Shown: positions 24,515 to 32,862, counted from the first letter of the stretch. The stretch: DNA of 33,361 nt from an archaeon (GCA_021817005.1 JAKAWJ010000023.1:1-33361); one strand, 5' to 3'. A program made the numbers and translations. The notes: generated from the letters alone by a model not told the origin.

Positions 24515-25432
24515 TCACCCCGGCCGATTGAAGCCTCGAGCACGACGCTTATGCGAGAGTCCGCTATCCGACACAGCCTTCCGAAGCGTATTCTCCTCTG
24601 AGGCGGTGAGCCGAGCAAGAGGCGGGCGAACCGGACCCGTAGGATTGCCTCTTACTGCCATCATCCCCTTTACCGCCGCCGGGAAGTCCCCTACAAACAT
24701 CGCCTGCGCCACAGGGAAGACGCTCTCCTGAATCTTCCACGCCGACGCCAGATCGCCTGCCTTGATACGTTCGTGTATCCTCACGCACTCATCGGGCGCT
24801 ACATTAGCCAGTCCCGTGACTACTCCGTCTGAACCCGCGACAAGTGCAGAGTAGATCAGCATATCGGTTCCCATGAATACCGAAAAGGAGCTGCTTTGAG
24901 TCGAATGTAGCACCTCAAGATAAGAAGGGAAATCCCGAGTGGTGTACTTTATGCCCGCCATGTTATCCAAGTCTGAAATCTTTTTGAGATATTTCAAAGA
25001 GACGTCGTTACCGGTATTCGAAGGTATGTGGTACATGAGAACCGGAATTGATACAGAAGAACAAAGAGCCCTGAAATGCGACAGGATACCCTCGTCCGAC
25101 ACCTTGTAATAGTAGGGAGGCGTCGCCACGACAAAGTCCGCGCCGAGCTTCTCCGCGAGCTTGGCATTGGCAACTGCGTTTCTGGTACCAGGGTCGGAAA
25201 CTCCCGCAAGAACAGGAACCTTCCCCGCTGACGCACTGACCGCTTCACGTATCAAGGATTCCTTCTCCTCCCCATTCAGCAAAGCGAATTCTCCATTCGT
25301 GCCAAGTGGAAAAATTCCGTTAACACCCTTTTTGATCAGGTCGTCTATGAGCGATGTGAACCTTCGCAAGTCCAGACTGTAGTCTGTCTTGAACGGCGTG
25401 ACTATTGGAACTATTATCCCGTTTAACCGCAC
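24515..25432 (-). CDS. DapA/N-acetylneuraminate-lyase family aldolase
   Basis: A 305-residue Schiff-base aldolase of the DapA/NAL superfamily. Motifs are GTNGE (44-48), the catalytic tyrosine Y134 in YHIPSNTG and the Schiff-base lysine K162 in GIKYTTRD. 'IKYT' is the form seen in N-acetylneuraminate lyases and 2-keto-3-deoxy-sugar-acid aldolases rather than DapA (usually IKDS/IKEA). Sugar-acid cleavage is therefore more likely than lysine synthesis. It starts on GTG at 25432, behind a good TATA box, and is upstream of the DUF4129 operon with a 74-base gap but a separate promoter. Confidence 0.88.
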   Translation of the reverse strand: MRLNGIIVPIVTPFKTDYSLDLRRFTSLIDDLIKKGVNGIFPLGTNGEFALLNGEEKESLIREAVSASAGKVPVLAGVSDPGTRNAVANAKLAEKLGADFVVATPPYYYKVSDEGILSHFRALCSSVSIPVLMYHIPSNTGNDVSLKYLKKISDLDNMAGIKYTTRDFPSYLEVLHSTQSSSFSVFMGTDMLIYSALVAGSDGVVTGLANVAPDECVRIHERIKAGDLASAWKIQESVFPVAQAMFVGDFPAAVKGMMAVRGNPTGPVRPPLARLTASEENTLRKAVSDSGLSHKRRARGFNRPG

Positions 25433-25452
25433 AGCGGCTTTTCTATTCTGTC

Positions 25453-25460
25453 AGATATAA
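25453..25460 (-). promoter_or_regulatory. TATA box of the aldolase gene
   Basis: TTATATCT on the minus strand lies 21-28 bases before the GTG at 25432, the spacing of a leaderless transcript that begins at the start codon. Confidence 0.5.
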
Positions 25461-25576
25461 GAGGTATTGCGCGTGATTTATGTTTCGAGGTCCAATACAG
25501 ACTTCTCCGCCGGAAAATGGATAGCTCGGGAACCAGAGTTTAATTCAGGGAGGCCGATTCAGACACCGCGGCAATA

Positions 25577-26653
25577 TTGGTCAAAGTTCTGAAAGTGAAC
25601 CCCATCAGACCGGAAGCAGAGAGAATTGCTCTCGCTGCTAGGGTTCTCAAGAGCGGTGGAACAGTTGCCTTCCCAACTGAGACGGTCTACGGATTGGGTG
25701 CCAACTGTTTCAGCGACTCAGCCTGCTCAAAAATATTTGCCGCCAAGGGAAGACAACCAGATAATCCACTGATCGTTCACCTGAGTACCATTAAGGAACT
25801 CCCGATGGTAGCACGTGAAGTTCCCACTTCACTGGAGGAACTTCTCAAAAGACTCTGGCCGGGACCGCTAAGCGTCGTGCTTCCCAAGCGAGACGAGGTA
25901 TCGCAGGTTGCAAGTGCTGGACTCCCGACTGTTGCGGTCAGGGTTCCAGCCCACCCAGTAGCGCTAGCCTTGATACGAGAGGCAGGTGTCCCGGTTGCGG
26001 CGCCGAGTGCCAATACTAGTACGAGGCCGAGCCCGACAAGGGCCTCCCACGTCATTGACGACCTAGGCGCGAAGATTGATATCGTACTGGACGGGGGAGA
26101 AGCCTTTTTTGGAATCGAGTCCACTGTCATCAGGCCGAGCGGCTCTGGCGTAGAAGTTTTAAGGCCGGGACCATTTACGCTCGATGAACTCCGCAAACAT
26201 TTCGGAACAACAATCGTGGCAGAGTCCAACCATCCCAGCGGTGCCCCCCCGTCCCCCGGTATGAAGTATCTGCATTATTCTCCAAAAAAACCGCTTGTGC
26301 TTGCTGGTTCTGTCGAATGTATTAAAGCACTGAACGCGGAACTGACGAAACGAGGATTAATCTCGGAAGCCATTTGCACGTCTGATCAAGTTCAAGGATT
26401 AGCTGGACCAACGAGACTGCTCGGAAGCGGCAAAGATATCTATGAAGTAGCGAAGAATCTCTACTCTGCAATCAGAGATTTTGACCAAGGGAGTTCGGAT
26501 ATAGGCATTATCTCTGCATTTCCGGAAGAAGGAATTGGCTTCGCGATAATGAACAGAATTAGGAGGGCCTGCGGAGATCGTATAGCAGAGCACCCTGACC
26601 AGGTGAAAAAGTTGTGCGACTTGCTCGATAGCAGTCGCCGTGGCAGCCTCTGA
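25577..26653 (+). CDS. sua5: Threonylcarbamoyl-AMP synthase (Sua5)
   Basis: A 358-residue enzyme that makes threonylcarbamoyl-AMP from threonine, bicarbonate and ATP for the t6A37 modification of ANN-decoding tRNAs. The YrdC domain shows PTETVYGLG (33-41), KGRQPDNPLIVH (57-68), RLWPGPLSVVLP and PVAAPSANTSTRPSPT. The linker motif SPGMKYLHYSP (about 227-238) leads into the C-terminal Sua5 domain, so this is the long Sua5 form, not the short YrdC. It starts on TTG at 25577 with GTTTAAT about 33-38 bases upstream. A T6 run after the stop is a likely terminator. Confidence 0.95.
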   Translation: MVKVLKVNPIRPEAERIALAARVLKSGGTVAFPTETVYGLGANCFSDSACSKIFAAKGRQPDNPLIVHLSTIKELPMVAREVPTSLEELLKRLWPGPLSVVLPKRDEVSQVASAGLPTVAVRVPAHPVALALIREAGVPVAAPSANTSTRPSPTRASHVIDDLGAKIDIVLDGGEAFFGIESTVIRPSGSGVEVLRPGPFTLDELRKHFGTTIVAESNHPSGAPPSPGMKYLHYSPKKPLVLAGSVECIKALNAELTKRGLISEAICTSDQVQGLAGPTRLLGSGKDIYEVAKNLYSAIRDFDQGSSDIGIISAFPEEGIGFAIMNRIRRACGDRIAEHPDQVKKLCDLLDSSRRGSL

Positions 26654-26677
26654 GCCCTCAATAACCAGATCACTTGG

Positions 26678-26683
26678 TTTTTT
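26678..26683 (+). terminator. Oligo-T run after sua5
   Basis: A run of six T lies 25 bases after the TGA at 26651-26653 and just upstream of the next gene's promoter. Confidence 0.4.
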
Positions 26684-26720
26684 CGATACTTTGATAACCT
26701 TGGGGTGAACAAGCATTACT

Positions 26721-27374
26721 ATGGCCATGGACTTCGTTCGCCCAATTGCGACCACATTTGACGTCTCAGAAGACACAATAAAATCCATAGCACAATCTGG
26801 GAAGGTGTATGCTGAGCATGCAAAGGATGCGCTCGCAGGCAGAAACCTGTGGGCGATTGACGAGGATGAAAGATTGGCACTCTACTGCGTCACTCGGCTC
26901 GTAAATCCCACCTGCGCGGTCGAGACCGGAGTAGGCTCCGGAGTATCATCTTCGATGATCCTCGGTGCGCTCAAAGACTCGGGATCCAAGGGTCGACTTC
27001 ATTCGATCGATAAGGGAGAAAAGTATGGAAATGAGAGCAGATCTTACCCTGTCGGTTACATTGTCCCGGAAGAGCTTCGCACTTTATGGTCGCTACACAT
27101 CGGCAACTCCAAAGTTGAACTTCCGGCCCTACTTCATGAAGTCAAAAATATCCAGATGTTTCTGCATGATAGCGAACACACGCACGAGCACGTAACGTTC
27201 GAACTAAACCAAGCAAGGATGCATTTGAGCGAAGGGGTGATCGTAATCGACAATTACACATGGACCAATGCACCAGAAGAGTTCGCGAGGAGAATCGGCT
27301 CAAAAGTGGTACACTTGACGGGTGACATGGCACTAATACCCTCAACGCTCGCAAGGAACAATCTCCATAATTGA
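26721..27374 (+). CDS. Class I SAM-dependent methyltransferase
   Basis: A 217-residue protein with a Rossmann methyltransferase core. Motif I is AVETGVGSGVSS (near 66-77). The acidic end of strand 2 is in LHSIDKG (near 93-99), and strand 4/5 landmarks are MFLHDSEHTHEHV and GVIVIDNY. The 'HDSEHTHE' form resembles the Methyltransf_24/macrocin-O-methyltransferase type, which often binds a divalent metal through Asp/Glu/His. The substrate is unknown. ATG at 26721 is the first possible start, with a second ATG two codons later. CTTTGATAACC lies 21-31 bases upstream. Confidence 0.82.
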   Translation: MAMDFVRPIATTFDVSEDTIKSIAQSGKVYAEHAKDALAGRNLWAIDEDERLALYCVTRLVNPTCAVETGVGSGVSSSMILGALKDSGSKGRLHSIDKGEKYGNESRSYPVGYIVPEELRTLWSLHIGNSKVELPALLHEVKNIQMFLHDSEHTHEHVTFELNQARMHLSEGVIVIDNYTWTNAPEEFARRIGSKVVHLTGDMALIPSTLARNNLHN

Positions 27375-27386
27375 TGTAGGGTTGGA

Positions 27387-27394
27387 TTTTTTTT
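27387..27394 (+). terminator. T8 run after the methyltransferase that overlaps the next start codon
   Basis: Eight consecutive T lie 12-20 bases after the methyltransferase TGA. The last two supply the first bases of the TTG start codon of the aminotransferase at 27393. It is a likely archaeal terminator placed at the leaderless 5' end of the next gene. Confidence 0.4.
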
Positions 27395-28559
27395 GACCCA
27401 CCCGGAAGCGAAGCATGGTCGGTTACCTTACTTGGAGCCTCCGCCCTATTCTCCCATCGAATGGGCGCTCGCTCAGGTCCACGGTAATGCCGTGATCAAC
27501 CTTGCCAGCGGTTCTCCCGACCCACGGGTGGCGCCCATCGAGGAAATATCCCGAACTTCCAGAGAAATCCTGCGCGAGCTTGAGGCAACCGCGCTGATGT
27601 ATCCCTCCCCTGGAGGTGTTGAGCCGCTCAAGCGGTCAATCAGGAGGTGGTGCGAGTACTTACAACTCGGCAGAGGAAGAGTTACCGTGACAAGCGGCGC
27701 ACAACACGCAATCAAGCTGATTTCTGAGCTCCTCCTCAGAGGAAGAAAGTTTGCGCACGAGGACCCGACATTCGTGGAAGGAATGTTCCCGTTGCTTGGT
27801 GCCGCGAGCGCAAACATTCCTATTCCGGTTGATTCTATGGGAATGGATACTGTTCGCCTAGAGAGTGCGCTCAGGTCCGGGTCAAGACCGCTTTTGGTGT
27901 ACTCTGTGCCTACGTGTAACAACCCAACTGGCGTGACAATGACCCTCGAAAGGAGAAAGCACCTTCTTGAGCTGGCGGATACCTACGACTTTACCATATT
28001 GGAGGACGACCCGTATCGGGCAGTGGCTCTCTCTCCTGGCATTTCGCTATACAAACTCCGACCTGACAGAGTCATTTACGTGGGTAGCATGAGCAAGGTC
28101 ATCTCTCCCGGTCTCAGAATAGGTTTTGTTTATTCCAAGGATGAAGAGCTAGAGGGCAAGCTCTCTAGGCTCGCGCAAACTGACTTTTCCACTTCAACTT
28201 TGAATCAATACATAGTATCCAGACTGATTGATTCTGGCTTTGTTCAGGGTAGGGTAAATATGCTTAGGACACATTACAGAAGAAAACTGCTGGCTATGCG
28301 CGATTCGTTAGAAGGTAACGGCTTAACCCGCGAGGCCAGCCCAGAAGATGGATTTTTCACGCTTGTATCGTTCTCCAAGCCCAGCCTCGAGGTGTTCAAG
28401 GCTTCTCTCAGGCGGGGAGTTGTTTTTGTGCCCGCGGAAAAATTCTATTACTCCAATACAAAAAGAGCGAGCAGGCTTGCACGTTTGAGCGCAGGGTATC
28501 CCAAGGAAGAAGATATAGAACCCGCAGTAAAGGTAATAGCGGATTCCGCAAGGCTTTAG
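27393..28559 (+). CDS. PLP-dependent aminotransferase, LysN/2-aminoadipate type
   Basis: A 388-residue fold-type I aminotransferase of the LysN/MocR-like branch (COG1167 type) without a GntR domain. The PLP lysine is K235 in GSMSKVISPGLRIGF, with R242 following. Substrate and cofactor landmarks are YPSPGG (70-75), SGAQHAIKLI (101-110), CNNPTG (175-180) and EDDPYRA (204-210). Members act on 2-aminoadipate, branched-chain or aromatic amino acids, and the specific substrate cannot be assigned. It starts on TTG at 27393, inside a T-rich run, with CCATAATTG 20-28 bases before it. No lysine biosynthesis genes are adjacent. Confidence 0.9.
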   Translation: MTHPEAKHGRLPYLEPPPYSPIEWALAQVHGNAVINLASGSPDPRVAPIEEISRTSREILRELEATALMYPSPGGVEPLKRSIRRWCEYLQLGRGRVTVTSGAQHAIKLISELLLRGRKFAHEDPTFVEGMFPLLGAASANIPIPVDSMGMDTVRLESALRSGSRPLLVYSVPTCNNPTGVTMTLERRKHLLELADTYDFTILEDDPYRAVALSPGISLYKLRPDRVIYVGSMSKVISPGLRIGFVYSKDEELEGKLSRLAQTDFSTSTLNQYIVSRLIDSGFVQGRVNMLRTHYRRKLLAMRDSLEGNGLTREASPEDGFFTLVSFSKPSLEVFKASLRRGVVFVPAEKFYYSNTKRASRLARLSAGYPKEEDIEPAVKVIADSARL

Positions 28560-28591
28560 TAAATTCACATGCAGGCGGTTTTTGGGCGAAA

Positions 28592-29275
28592 TTGACGAAT
28601 GAAAGATCTGTCGCTTTGGGCTGCGCGGGTCTAGTAATACTTCTCGTAGCCAGTTTTTCGAGCTATTACTACATTGAAAATCTCACTAACAAATCAAATT
28701 TCATGGTCGCGGACCTTCCGAGCCAGTATTCCGAAATTCAGAGATTGCCCCAGATAATTTTCCAGCGTCCGAACTCCCCTGCCGTGGTTATTTCGAACCA
28801 GAGCGGGCCGGGATTCACCACTATCGCGACCTCCGTGGATAAGAAACTTACGTCGCTCTTCCCAGAGATTTTGGCAGAAAAACCTCTCATCTCGTTTGTG
28901 ATAGTTAATCTAACACTAACTCAGTCGACAATGGGAGTTGCGGTAATCAGATTCGTGTCAAGCTCATTTAACGAGAGTGAAGTGATATTTTCTTTAAACA
29001 GAACTCTGTACTATGACATGTATACAACTTCTGAGGAGTACCTAGCACAGAACGGAGGGCCACCGACCTTCCAATACTCTGTCTTCCAAGGCGGGCTCGG
29101 GGCATACTATTACACGGTCACGACTTTATTTGGAGTGACCGAATATGACTATGTTATTACTGCTCGAAGTGGGGAATATCTTGGCATTGTGCAGTACGAA
29201 TCAACCCTACCACTCTCTATCCTACAAGTCAATGCGTTAGCACATGCTGTGCTCAGTCAGAGGCTTCCTTCGTAG
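28592..29275 (+). CDS. Membrane-anchored extracytoplasmic protein of unknown function
   Basis: A 227-residue protein with one N-terminal membrane helix (about 8-27, ALGCAGLVILLVASFSSYYY) and an extracytoplasmic domain of 200 residues. The domain is rich in beta strands and has several N-glycosylation sequons (NLT, NQS, NES, NRT). No cysteine pair or catalytic motif is seen outside the anchor. I do not recognise the family. It starts on TTG at 28592, with TTAGTAAATTC 27-37 bases upstream. It is in the same direction as the aminotransferase with a 32-base gap, but probably has its own promoter. Confidence 0.7.
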   Translation: MTNERSVALGCAGLVILLVASFSSYYYIENLTNKSNFMVADLPSQYSEIQRLPQIIFQRPNSPAVVISNQSGPGFTTIATSVDKKLTSLFPEILAEKPLISFVIVNLTLTQSTMGVAVIRFVSSSFNESEVIFSLNRTLYYDMYTTSEEYLAQNGGPPTFQYSVFQGGLGAYYYTVTTLFGVTEYDYVITARSGEYLGIVQYESTLPLSILQVNALAHAVLSQRLPS

Positions 29276-29328
29276 ACTAGCCAGGAACGACAGGCCCTGC
29301 GGCTGGAAGGAAACCAGCATCCAACAGC

Positions 29329-29336
29329 GTTTAAGT
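29329..29336 (+). promoter_or_regulatory. TATA box of the PH-like gene
   Basis: GTTTAAGT lies 27-34 bases before the TTG at 29363 and supports that start. Confidence 0.45.
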
Positions 29337-29362
29337 CCTTAAATGAACCAGAATGCACGCAG

Positions 29363-29716
29363 TTGAGTCTAGACTTCGCTCAAGGCATTCAGCCAGACGA
29401 ACGAATTTTTGTCCGGATGAGTGGGAGGTTGTTGGGGAAGACCAGAGCATCGGGAATAGTGTACTTGACCAGCCGAAGATTGCTCATAATCTCTAAGCAG
29501 GGTGTGCTTGCCAAAAGGGACACTCCGGTTTTTGAGGTTGCGCTCGATAGAATCGTTTACGCACACATAACGGGTTTGCTATCCAAGTCAATCTGGTTTG
29601 GAGTGTCCTCAGGAACGGGGTTTATCTCGCCGTTCAAACTCAGAGTCACCAATGCGCAAGCGTGGGTCGCCGCCTTCAGAAGGGCAAAAGCGGGTGCTGC
29701 AGTTCCTGAAAGATGA
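29363..29716 (+). CDS. Small PH/GRAM-like domain protein
   Basis: A 117-residue soluble protein with a beta-rich pattern: DERIFVRMSGRLL, SGIVYLTSRRLLIISKQ, FEVALDRIVYAHIT, then a last helix TNAQAWVAAFRRAKAG. 'YLTxxRLLI' after a short first strand, with a C-terminal amphipathic helix, is the hallmark of bacterial/archaeal PH-like or GRAM-like domains. That makes a lipid- or protein-binding role likely. It starts on TTG at 29363. It stands alone, convergent with the M61 peptidase gene. Confidence 0.65.
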   Translation: MSLDFAQGIQPDERIFVRMSGRLLGKTRASGIVYLTSRRLLIISKQGVLAKRDTPVFEVALDRIVYAHITGLLSKSIWFGVSSGTGFISPFKLRVTNAQAWVAAFRRAKAGAAVPER

Positions 29717-29809
29717 ACCGCCTTATTCAGGAAATTGGAGCGAGCGTATACGGTGGGCATTGCAGCGTCGAATTAAGCTGGTAGATGGCGTGCCTTCCGC
29801 CTTATGGGC

Positions 29810-31636
29810 TCAAATAAAATCAAATGCCCGTCTGCGAACTGGAGACTCTAGATGCTCCTGGTAATTTAGCGCAGTGTCCCACTCAGCTCCAATCCAAGAA
29901 CTGTAAACGCTCTTCTGTTCTTGAGTGGCTGTTTCCGTCTTGATTATTCTATTTTCCAATGCAGGATAATCCGCTACTGTGGCCCGCAAATCAATAAGCA
30001 CGCCCTTTCTGGATACAGTCAAACCGAGTCCTACGCCTGCTTTGGCTGCCTTGATAAGGTAAGAAAAGCGAGGCAGGTCGACCCTTAGTTTGTCAACGGC
30101 GATTATCTCGTCATCTGGTGCTATCCCCGCCTCTTCCGCGGCACTCCCTTCAAGGATCTCACGAGCCACAACTCTCCCTGCGTCGGACGCGGCTCTTAGG
30201 CCCAAGAAACCCGTCACCTCCGAAGGCTTTTTCTTCGGAGAAAGCTTGAGTCCGGCATATGAAAGGTATCTTGAGTAATCTACCAGGTCCCTCCCCCGCA
30301 CACGCCGCTCGAATATTTCGCTAATCCCTTCTCCGCCTATTTCCTCGCATACTTTCTGGAATTCTTCCTCCGTGTATCCAGCTGCCTTCTCCGCATAGGT
30401 GCCTTTGTAGACCTCCCGCATTACGTCGTCGAGGGTTTTTGCACAACGCGTGTTTCTCCTTATCTGAAGGTCAAGAAGCGCGCCTATCACAGTCCCCTGA
30501 GTGTAGTATGAGAGCTGACTGTTTGGGTCGGTCTCGTTTCTTCTATAATGCTTGATCCAGCTGTCAAAACTCCCCTCTTCGGCGCTCTGCCATCTGCTCC
30601 CAGGTAATGAAATCATCTGGTTAATTGAGTCACATAGAGAATCCAAGTATTCCTCCACTGATAAGATGTTGGACCGCCTGAGCAACAACTCACCGTAATA
30701 GCTGGTCAGCCCCTCAGCAACCCAAAGAGACCTTGTATAGACCTCGCGCGAATAGTCGAATGGGCCGAGTCCCTCGGGCCTCATTCTCTTCACATTCCAG
30801 GCATGGAAGAATTCATGGCTGAAAAGCCCAAGACTCCTACGATGCTCCGTGTCTGATCGAGTAGATAAATACGAGTACATACACAGGGTGCTATTTAGAT
30901 GCTCAAGCCCGCCAGAGGAGTCGGACGTGACATCAACAAGGAATACGTATCGTTCGAAAGGCACCAGTCGAAAAACGGCTGCAGAATGGTGGACTATCTT
31001 CTTCAGATCCTCCACTAGCTGAGCGCTGTCAAAGGTAAATGGATTGAAGATGCTTACCTCGTACCTGGTCTCACCTTCGACAAATGTATGGACCTCCTGG
31101 GTACCTATTTCGATTGGCGAGTCTATCAAGATGTCGTAGTCAGGGACTTCAAAACTCCAGCTCTTGGAATCGGACGATACCATTTTCAGACCTGTAGATA
31201 TGACGTTCCATGGCTCATGCCTGATGACACGCAATATACTGGGCTGGTTTGTCATTCCAACTGGATAGACGAAAACGCTAGCGCCATTCACAACGGCATG
31301 ACGCTGGTCAAGATAGCTAGTATCGACCGTGGGCTCGAACGCATATATTTCATACTCGAAACTCAAAGAGCTAACGCTGGAACAATGCACGGCCCAGGTG
31401 CTCTTGTCTTTCTTCGTGACTTTAAGGGAGCGGCTGCTATCTGTATCATATGCCCGCACGCCTCGAACGTTTTTCGCAAAATCTCGAACAAGATACGAGC
31501 CCGGCGTCCATACGGGCATCGAAAACTCTAGCGTATCTGGATGCTCAGTGCTTAGCCGGGTTAAACTCAGTCTCACCTTGAAGTAGTGGGTCCTTGGCTC
31601 ATTCATGCTCAGCTCGTAAGTCAGAGCGGCACACAA
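29810..31636 (-). CDS. M61-family metallopeptidase with PDZ domain
   Basis: A 608-residue gluzincin peptidase related to glycyl aminopeptidases. An N-terminal beta domain (1-180) contains MPVWTPGSYLVRDFAKNV-type sequence (40-57). The zinc site is HEFFH (274-278) and the third ligand is E308 in LWVAEGLTSYYGELL. GGLEHLNST (242-250) forms the family's substrate-side loop. A PDZ domain lies at about 470-560 (GFLGLRAA, ILEGSAAEEAGIAPDDEIIAVD). No signal peptide is visible, so it is probably cytoplasmic and acts on peptides. It starts on TTG at 31636, with a TATA-like box 29-37 bases upstream. Confidence 0.92.
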   Translation of the reverse strand: MCAALTYELSMNEPRTHYFKVRLSLTRLSTEHPDTLEFSMPVWTPGSYLVRDFAKNVRGVRAYDTDSSRSLKVTKKDKSTWAVHCSSVSSLSFEYEIYAFEPTVDTSYLDQRHAVVNGASVFVYPVGMTNQPSILRVIRHEPWNVISTGLKMVSSDSKSWSFEVPDYDILIDSPIEIGTQEVHTFVEGETRYEVSIFNPFTFDSAQLVEDLKKIVHHSAAVFRLVPFERYVFLVDVTSDSSGGLEHLNSTLCMYSYLSTRSDTEHRRSLGLFSHEFFHAWNVKRMRPEGLGPFDYSREVYTRSLWVAEGLTSYYGELLLRRSNILSVEEYLDSLCDSINQMISLPGSRWQSAEEGSFDSWIKHYRRNETDPNSQLSYYTQGTVIGALLDLQIRRNTRCAKTLDDVMREVYKGTYAEKAAGYTEEEFQKVCEEIGGEGISEIFERRVRGRDLVDYSRYLSYAGLKLSPKKKPSEVTGFLGLRAASDAGRVVAREILEGSAAEEAGIAPDDEIIAVDKLRVDLPRFSYLIKAAKAGVGLGLTVSRKGVLIDLRATVADYPALENRIIKTETATQEQKSVYSSWIGAEWDTALNYQEHLESPVRRRAFDFI

Positions 31637-31664
31637 ACTAGTTCGGGTATCGAATTCGATGCTG

Positions 31665-31673
31665 GTTATATGG
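31665..31673 (-). promoter_or_regulatory. TATA box of the M61 peptidase gene
   Basis: CCATATAAC on the minus strand lies 29-37 bases before the TTG at 31636 and supports that start. Confidence 0.45.
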
Positions 31674-31722
31674 TTTAATACGAGTTCGTACTAAGGCTAG
31701 GAAGAGGGTTATACTTGAGCGA

Positions 31723-31983
31723 GTGGCAAAACGTAATCCAGCTGAACCTGATTTCAGCATGCTCCTGATTGGATTCATTTACAAATTGTTGTTATCAAAG
31801 TTTCAGGAGAGCGAGGGTATAACTCTGAGAGTCAATTGTTTTGCCGATTCCTCTCCCGCCCTAAGGGTGTGCATACACCAAGTGAATATGAGGGATGTAA
31901 GAAATCTCTACCACGCTCAATTGGCACTCAACGCCCCCCCCGAATTTTACTCAATTTGGAGAGACGTTTTGATACCGCAATAG
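31723..31983 (+). CDS. Small protein, possibly related to the C-terminal half of DUF2299
   Basis: An 86-residue protein starting on GTG at 31723, divergent from the M61 gene. It runs helix (about 12-28, MLLIGFIYKLLLSKF), strand (about 46-56, ALRVCIHQVNM) and helix (about 58-82, ending EFYSIWRDV). I do not recognise it as a named family. The same order, with an IW near the end of the last helix, appears in the downstream part of the broken DUF2299-like gene at 32863. A distant relation is possible but is judged by eye only. An AT-rich ATGGTTTAATACG region (about 31670-31684) could be its promoter. Confidence 0.5.
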   Translation: MAKRNPAEPDFSMLLIGFIYKLLLSKFQESEGITLRVNCFADSSPALRVCIHQVNMRDVRNLYHAQLALNAPPEFYSIWRDVLIPQ

Positions 31984-32026
31984 CCGCCTAAAGCAAAAGT
32001 CGGCTTCCTACAGATATTACGGGGAT

Positions 32027-32043
32027 ACGGCCGAGATGGCCGT
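32027..32043. terminator. Hairpin between convergent genes
   Basis: ACGGCC-GAGAT-GGCCGT forms a perfect six-pair stem with a five-base loop, midway between the stop codons of two convergent genes. It may help end transcription from either side, though no T run follows. Confidence 0.35.
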
Positions 32044-32053
32044 TGAAATTCGG

Positions 32054-32791
32054 TTATGATGAAGGCGCAGTTCCCTTTAAAAACGCCTCCTGGGGCGGAC
32101 GCTCGCTCTCTGAGCGCCGATTGGCGAACATATAGACTGCGAGCACAAACACAAGAAAGATTGGCAAAAGCACAAGGTCAGAGAACGCTAGCCCTGGGAC
32201 TGATTCTGCGTACCAGAATGCAGAGAATGATAACAGCAGCGCCGCAACAGGAATCTTCATGCTGGCCTGTTTGATTCTTCGCACCTGAGATTTTAGAGCG
32301 AGCGTAGCTACGATGACAACAGCGAATCCCAAGGAAAGCCCTGAAAGCGCAGAGTCATAATTTATCGGAATCAGCGCCACCAGGACAATCGCCGCTTCGA
32401 ATGCCTCAATTGCTCCAACAGAAAATCCAGTGAGAAACAGTCCCTTTCCTTCCTCTTCGTGGTGGCTGCTACTTCCAGGCGCTCTGGAGCGCAGGACTGC
32501 CCTCCTTGCGCTCCTAGTGAGCCTAAGTCCGAAATAGAGAAGCAGAGTGGCCGCGAAGAGGCGCACGGGAGTAACAGGAAGTAGGGATATCAACTTCCCG
32601 ACCGCTACTGTCGGAGCCAGCACAACGACCACACCCAGTATCACGAATAGGAACGCATCCCTTTTATGAGAACTGGCGTAAAGAGCCAAGCCAACCGCTG
32701 CGGCCTCGGCCATTTCTAGGATGGTAATTCCAGCTGCTGCCAAGAAGATTCCAATATCAACCATGCTCGGCCAATCTCTCCACTTACCCAA
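32054..32791 (-). CDS. Polytopic membrane protein with internally repeated E-x-x-E motif (COG4280-like)
   Basis: A 245-residue protein with about seven membrane helices and a His/Glu-rich cytoplasmic loop (SSSHHEEEGKG, about 107-117). Two halves show the same motif in their first helix: TILEMAEAAAVGLAL (about 23-37, E26 and E29) and GAIEAFEAAIVLVAL (about 126-140, E129 and E132). Repeated acidic pairs in inverted-repeat membrane proteins are typical of cation transporters. This resembles the COG4280 predicted transporter family. The ion is unknown. The frame starts at TTG 32791, and ATG at 32764 (nine codons in) is an equally reasonable start. Confidence 0.75.
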   Translation of the reverse strand: MGKWRDWPSMVDIGIFLAAAGITILEMAEAAAVGLALYASSHKRDAFLFVILGVVVVLAPTVAVGKLISLLPVTPVRLFAATLLLYFGLRLTRSARRAVLRSRAPGSSSHHEEEGKGLFLTGFSVGAIEAFEAAIVLVALIPINYDSALSGLSLGFAVVIVATLALKSQVRRIKQASMKIPVAALLLSFSAFWYAESVPGLAFSDLVLLPIFLVFVLAVYMFANRRSESERPPQEAFLKGTAPSS

Positions 32792-32862
32792 AAACCTTGG
32801 GTTGAATCAACAGGTCAACACGCATGATAAGCTCAAACTAAAGCTCAATTAATATATCCCAC

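Noticed and set aside
971..25432. The idea that the two DapA-superfamily genes are a recent duplication.
   Set aside because: Their active-site motifs (SWNMGE versus GTNGE; AIKEAS versus GIKYTT) and lengths differ greatly, so they are distant branches of the superfamily.
29598..29864. A plus-strand frame through the end of the PH-like gene with a plausible-looking C-terminal part.
   Set aside because: It runs in another frame across the PH-like gene and into the convergent M61 gene, and no start signal fits. It is most likely a shadow of those genes.
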